Shown here piece after piece: positions 29,599-32,226 of a stretch of DNA of 32,226 bases (positions are counted from its first letter, which is position 1; each line of letters begins with the position of its first letter). This DNA is from Candidatus Hydrogenedentes bacterium CG07_land_8_20_14_0_80_42_17 (GTDB lineage: Bacteria; UBA8481), in contig PEWQ01000084.1 in NCBI GenBank assembly GCA_002780065.1, positions 1 through 32,226 on the forward strand, read 5' to 3'. Position numbers and translations under genes: made by a program. Below the pieces are notes generated by a model. That model had not been told where the DNA came from. It worked only from the letters and a program-made list of their open reading frames with translations, and ran no database searches.

Positions 29599-29613
29599 GG
29601 CATTTTATATGCC
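29599..29613. repeat. Short inverted repeat GGCAT-tttat-ATGCC, hairpin-capable
   Basis: 5-bp perfect arms, 5-nt loop, 39 bp after the recD stop, in the recD/hcyS intergenic region. Confidence 0.4.
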
Positions 29614-29623
29614 GTTATTATTT

Positions 29624-29639
29624 AGTGATAAGTATCACT
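29624..29639. promoter_or_regulatory. Near-perfect palindrome AGTGATA-AG-TATCACT upstream of the sulfur-carrier operon, possible operator
   Basis: 7-bp perfect inverted arms with 2-nt centre, about 30 bp upstream of a TTGACA hexamer and 109 bp upstream of the first gene of the operon. Confidence 0.4.
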
Positions 29640-29669
29640 TGAGTTCATAAATTATCATCATTATTCCTA

Positions 29670-29701
29670 TTGACAAAACATTATTTATCTGATGACATAA
29701 T
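29670..29701 (+). promoter_or_regulatory. Candidate sigma70-like promoter (TTGACA ... CATAAT)
   Basis: Consensus TTGACA at 29670-29675 and CATAAT at 29696-29701; the 20-bp spacer is longer than ideal. Confidence 0.3.
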
Positions 29702-29750
29702 GTAGATTAACGATAAATATGTATCGAATTATAAAACCGGAGGTTGGTTG

Positions 29751-29960
29751 ATGAAGATTTTTCTGAATGGAGATGCCCAAGAGATAGACAGAACCGATTT
29801 GTCTGTTTCAGATATTATGTTGTCGGAAGGAGTAAAATCTCCAGAGACAGTGATGGTGCAATTAAACGAAGAGTATTTGCCTTCGGAGCATTTCATTTCT
29901 AAAAAATTAAAAGATGGCGATTCGATTGACTTTGTTTATTTCATGGGAGGAGGAAGATGA
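29751..29960 (+). CDS. ThiS/MoaD-like sulfur-carrier protein (HcyS-like) with C-terminal GGGR extension
   Basis: MKIFLNGDAQEIDRTDLSVSDIMLSEGVKSPETVMVQLNEEYLPSEHFISKKLKDGDSIDFVYFMGGGR: beta-grasp ThiS pattern with di-Gly end. GGAGG SD. Either of two adjacent ATGs (29748 or 29751) could be the start. Confidence 0.88.
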   Translation: MKIFLNGDAQEIDRTDLSVSDIMLSEGVKSPETVMVQLNEEYLPSEHFISKKLKDGDSIDFVYFMGGGR

Positions 29961-31183
29961 AGGGCTTTACCACAAACGCAATTCATACTCCGCTATCTCA
30001 CAAAGATCCTCACGGAACTTTAAGAAGTCCTGTTTACGATAATGTCGCTTTCGAATTCGAAACAGCAAAGGACATTCAAATGGCGTTCGAAGGAAAGAGA
30101 CCGGGACATTCATATTCACGTATCTCGAATCCTACGGTTGAAGATTTTGAGAACAGAGTGAAGCGGGTTAGTGGAGCAAATGGAGTTCTTGCAGTTTCTT
30201 CAGGCATGGCGGCAATTTCGAATCTTGTGCTTACTCTTCTCAAATCCGGAAAGAATGTTGTGACCTCCCGATTTTTATTTGGAAATACATATTCGCTCTT
30301 TGAACGCACACTCAAACCGTGGGGACTTGAAGTGAGATATGTTGATTTTGAAAAACCCAAGACGCTTGATGAAAGCATTGACGAAAATACCGGAATGGTT
30401 TTTTTAGAAACAATTACAAATCCTCAGCTTCAAGTCGTTGACATCGGAGCAATAGCTGAAATTGCTCACAGACGCGGAGTGCCGGTCGTTGCCGATACGA
30501 CTGTGACTTCTTTATATCTCTTCGATTCGAAAAAATTCGGAGTCGATGTGGAAGTGCTGTCTTCGACAAAAGTCATTTCAGGCGGAGCAACTTCTGTAGG
30601 AGGACTAATTATCGACAACGGAATTTTCGATTGGGAAAGAAATTCCAAGCTGGCTGATTGGGCGAAACGCTACGGCCCTCATGCTCTCATTCTTTATTTA
30701 CGCCGCGAGGTTTATCGAAACATCGGAGCGTGCATGGCTCCACATCATGCCTATCTCCAAAGTCTGGGACTTGAGACTGTAAGTCTGCGTGTTGAACGCT
30801 CTGCCGCCAATGCTCTCGCCATTGCCAAATTTCTTGAAACTCATTCTAAAATTAGCCGAGTAAATTACCCTGGTTTGAAGTCGTCTCCGTGGCATGAAAA
30901 TGCGAAGAAACTCTTTCCACGCGGCTTTGGAGGCATTCTTTGCATAGAACTCGAAAGCAAGGAAAAATGCTTTGAGTTCATGAACAAGTTAAATGTTATT
31001 CGCCGTGCGACGAACATAAACGACAACAAGACGCTTGTCATTCATCCTGCATCGACTATCTTTTGCGAATATACTCCGGAGGAACGGGCCAAGATGGGAG
31101 TGCCCGATACTCTTATCCGGCTTTCGGTTGGAATTGAAGATGTCGAGGACTTGATAGATGATATTGAAAAGGGGTTGAGCTGA
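29957..31183 (+). CDS. metY: O-acetylhomoserine sulfhydrylase-like PLP enzyme (Cys/Met metabolism family)
   Basis: SPVYDNVAFEFETA, HSYSRISNPTVEDFENRV, AVSSGMAAISN, VVADTTVTSLYLF, LSSTKVISGGATSVGG (PLP lysine), VIHPASTIFCEYTPEERAKMGVPDTLIRLSVGIED. Overlaps the carrier gene stop (ATGA). Confidence 0.9.
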   Translation: MKGFTTNAIHTPLSHKDPHGTLRSPVYDNVAFEFETAKDIQMAFEGKRPGHSYSRISNPTVEDFENRVKRVSGANGVLAVSSGMAAISNLVLTLLKSGKNVVTSRFLFGNTYSLFERTLKPWGLEVRYVDFEKPKTLDESIDENTGMVFLETITNPQLQVVDIGAIAEIAHRRGVPVVADTTVTSLYLFDSKKFGVDVEVLSSTKVISGGATSVGGLIIDNGIFDWERNSKLADWAKRYGPHALILYLRREVYRNIGACMAPHHAYLQSLGLETVSLRVERSAANALAIAKFLETHSKISRVNYPGLKSSPWHENAKKLFPRGFGGILCIELESKEKCFEFMNKLNVIRRATNINDNKTLVIHPASTIFCEYTPEERAKMGVPDTLIRLSVGIEDVEDLIDDIEKGLS

Positions 31184-31998
31184 TGATTGAACTTACAGAT
31201 GAAAGACTAGAGCGGTACAGCAGAAATATTCTTTTGAAAGAAGTTGGGATCGAAGGGCAGGAGAAATTATTTAACGGCAAAGTGCTTGTCATTGGAACAG
31301 GCGGACTCGGCTCTCCAGCTGCGCTTTATCTCTCTGCCGCAGGTGTCGGCAGAATAGGAATCGCCGATTCAGATAATGTTGAGCTATCGAACTTGCAGAG
31401 GCAGATAATTCATTTTACGTCCGACATCGGCAGACCAAAAGTGGAATCAGCGAAAGAGAAGATGACCTCGCTGAATCCCGACATTGAAGTGAAGACGCAT
31501 CATTTATTTGTAAATTCATCAAACATTGCCGAGCTGATTTCTGATTACGATTTTGTAATTGACGGGACTGATAATTTTCCTGCGAAGTTTTTGATTAACG
31601 ATGCATGCGTTCTAGCGCGAAAACCATTTTCGCATGCAGGCATCCTGCGTTTTGACGGACAGACTATGACAATTAAGCCTTACGAGTCGGCATGCGTTCG
31701 CTGTATCTTCAATAAGCCGCCGCCTCGGGATATGGTGCCTACTTGCTCTCAGGCAGGTATTATCGGGGGAGTGGCAGGTCTGTTCGGAACTTTGCAGGCG
31801 CTCGAGGCAATAAAGTTTTTACTTGGCAATGGACAATTACTGACGAACAGAATGTTGGTTTGCAATGCGCTCGATACTTCTTTCAGAGAAGTGAAGGTGA
31901 AGCGAAATCCGAATTGTCCGATATGCGGCAAAGAGCCGACGATAACGGAATTGCATGATGAAGAGGCTCAGGTCTGCGATTTGAAGAACGCAGAGTGA
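31183..31998 (+). CDS. ThiF/MoeB/HesA-family adenylyltransferase (HcyF-like)
   Basis: RYSRNILLKEVGIEGQEKLFNGKVLVIGTGGLGSPAALYLSAAGVGRIGIADSDNVELSNLQRQIIH; TDNFPAKFLINDAC; Zn cysteines CVRC and CPIC. Start overlaps the metY stop (TGATG). Confidence 0.95.
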   Translation: MIELTDERLERYSRNILLKEVGIEGQEKLFNGKVLVIGTGGLGSPAALYLSAAGVGRIGIADSDNVELSNLQRQIIHFTSDIGRPKVESAKEKMTSLNPDIEVKTHHLFVNSSNIAELISDYDFVIDGTDNFPAKFLINDACVLARKPFSHAGILRFDGQTMTIKPYESACVRCIFNKPPPRDMVPTCSQAGIIGGVAGLFGTLQALEAIKFLLGNGQLLTNRMLVCNALDTSFREVKVKRNPNCPICGKEPTITELHDEEAQVCDLKNAE

Positions 31999-32046
31999 TT
32001 TATTCTCACGGAGATTATTTAGAAGAATAGGAGAAAAAGCAGAAAG

Positions 32047-32226
32047 ATGAAAATTCCTATCACGATATTAAATCGAATGATCATTCACGCTCGAGAGGAA
32101 GCGCCAATCGAGGCGTGCGGAATGCTTGCGGGCAATAACGGAATTGTCAGAAGGCATTACCGTATGACAAATCGAGACGCATCTGCGGAACATTTTACAT
32201 TGGAACCCAGAGAGCAGTTTTCATTG
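32047..32226 (+). CDS. JAMM/MPN+ (M67) metalloprotease, HcyD/Mec-like, truncated by window end
   Basis: MKIPITILNRMIIHAREEAPIEACGMLAGNNGIVRRHYRMTNRDASAEHFTLEPREQFSL: P-x-E-x-C-G-x-L-x-G is the JAMM catalytic-Glu context. The HxH...D motif lies beyond the window. Not in the ORF track because it is open at the edge; AGGAG SD. Confidence 0.85.
   Translation, partial: MKIPITILNRMIIHAREEAPIEACGMLAGNNGIVRRHYRMTNRDASAEHFTLEPREQFSL

Noticed and set aside
29676-29747. SAM or other methionine riboswitch upstream of the MetY operon
   Set aside because: No recognisable riboswitch core between the TTGACA element and the start codon; the sequence is AT-rich with little pairing potential.
1-32226. CRISPR arrays, IS elements/transposases, integrases or a classical defence island
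   Set aside because: No regularly spaced direct repeats, no transposase/integrase motifs and no known defence genes other than RecBCD were seen; the tRNA-Leu has no visible attachment-site duplication.

Overview
AT-rich bacterial chromosomal window, densely packed and mostly + strand, with many 4-8 bp start/stop overlaps. From left to right: (i) a - strand glycan/modification block: partial FkbM-type methyltransferase, DUF115/MptE-like (Maf-like) protein, GT4 glycosyltransferase. (ii) A + strand glycan block: GT39-like membrane protein, AlgD-like nucleotide-sugar dehydrogenase, DPM1-like GT2, Gfo/Idh/MocA oxidoreductase, TIM-barrel protein, an alpha-barrel lyase/epimerase-like protein and an LpxH-like phosphoesterase. 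(iii) A PilZ-domain protein (-) and a tRNA-Leu(CAA). (iv) A complete DNA topoisomerase VI pair (top6B-top6A), an enzyme typical of archaea. (v) An HMGL-like aldolase (-). (vi) A long + strand run: DUF4173-like membrane protein, SUMF1/FGE-fold protein, HypA, HypB, a phospholipase-D-like lipoprotein, and RecC-RecB-RecD. (vii) A four-gene sulfur-carrier cluster: ThiS-like protein ending in GGGR, MetY-like PLP enzyme, ThiF/MoeB-like adenylyltransferase and a partial JAMM/M67 protease. This matches the protein-thiocarboxylate homocysteine pathway (HcyS/MetY/HcyF/HcyD) but with an unusual carrier tail. Most noteworthy are the sulfur-carrier operon, topoisomerase VI in an otherwise bacterial context, and the uncharacterised uronate-type glycan cluster next to a PilZ gene. 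No CRISPR array, transposase or rRNA was seen. All family calls come from motif reading by eye; no searches were run.
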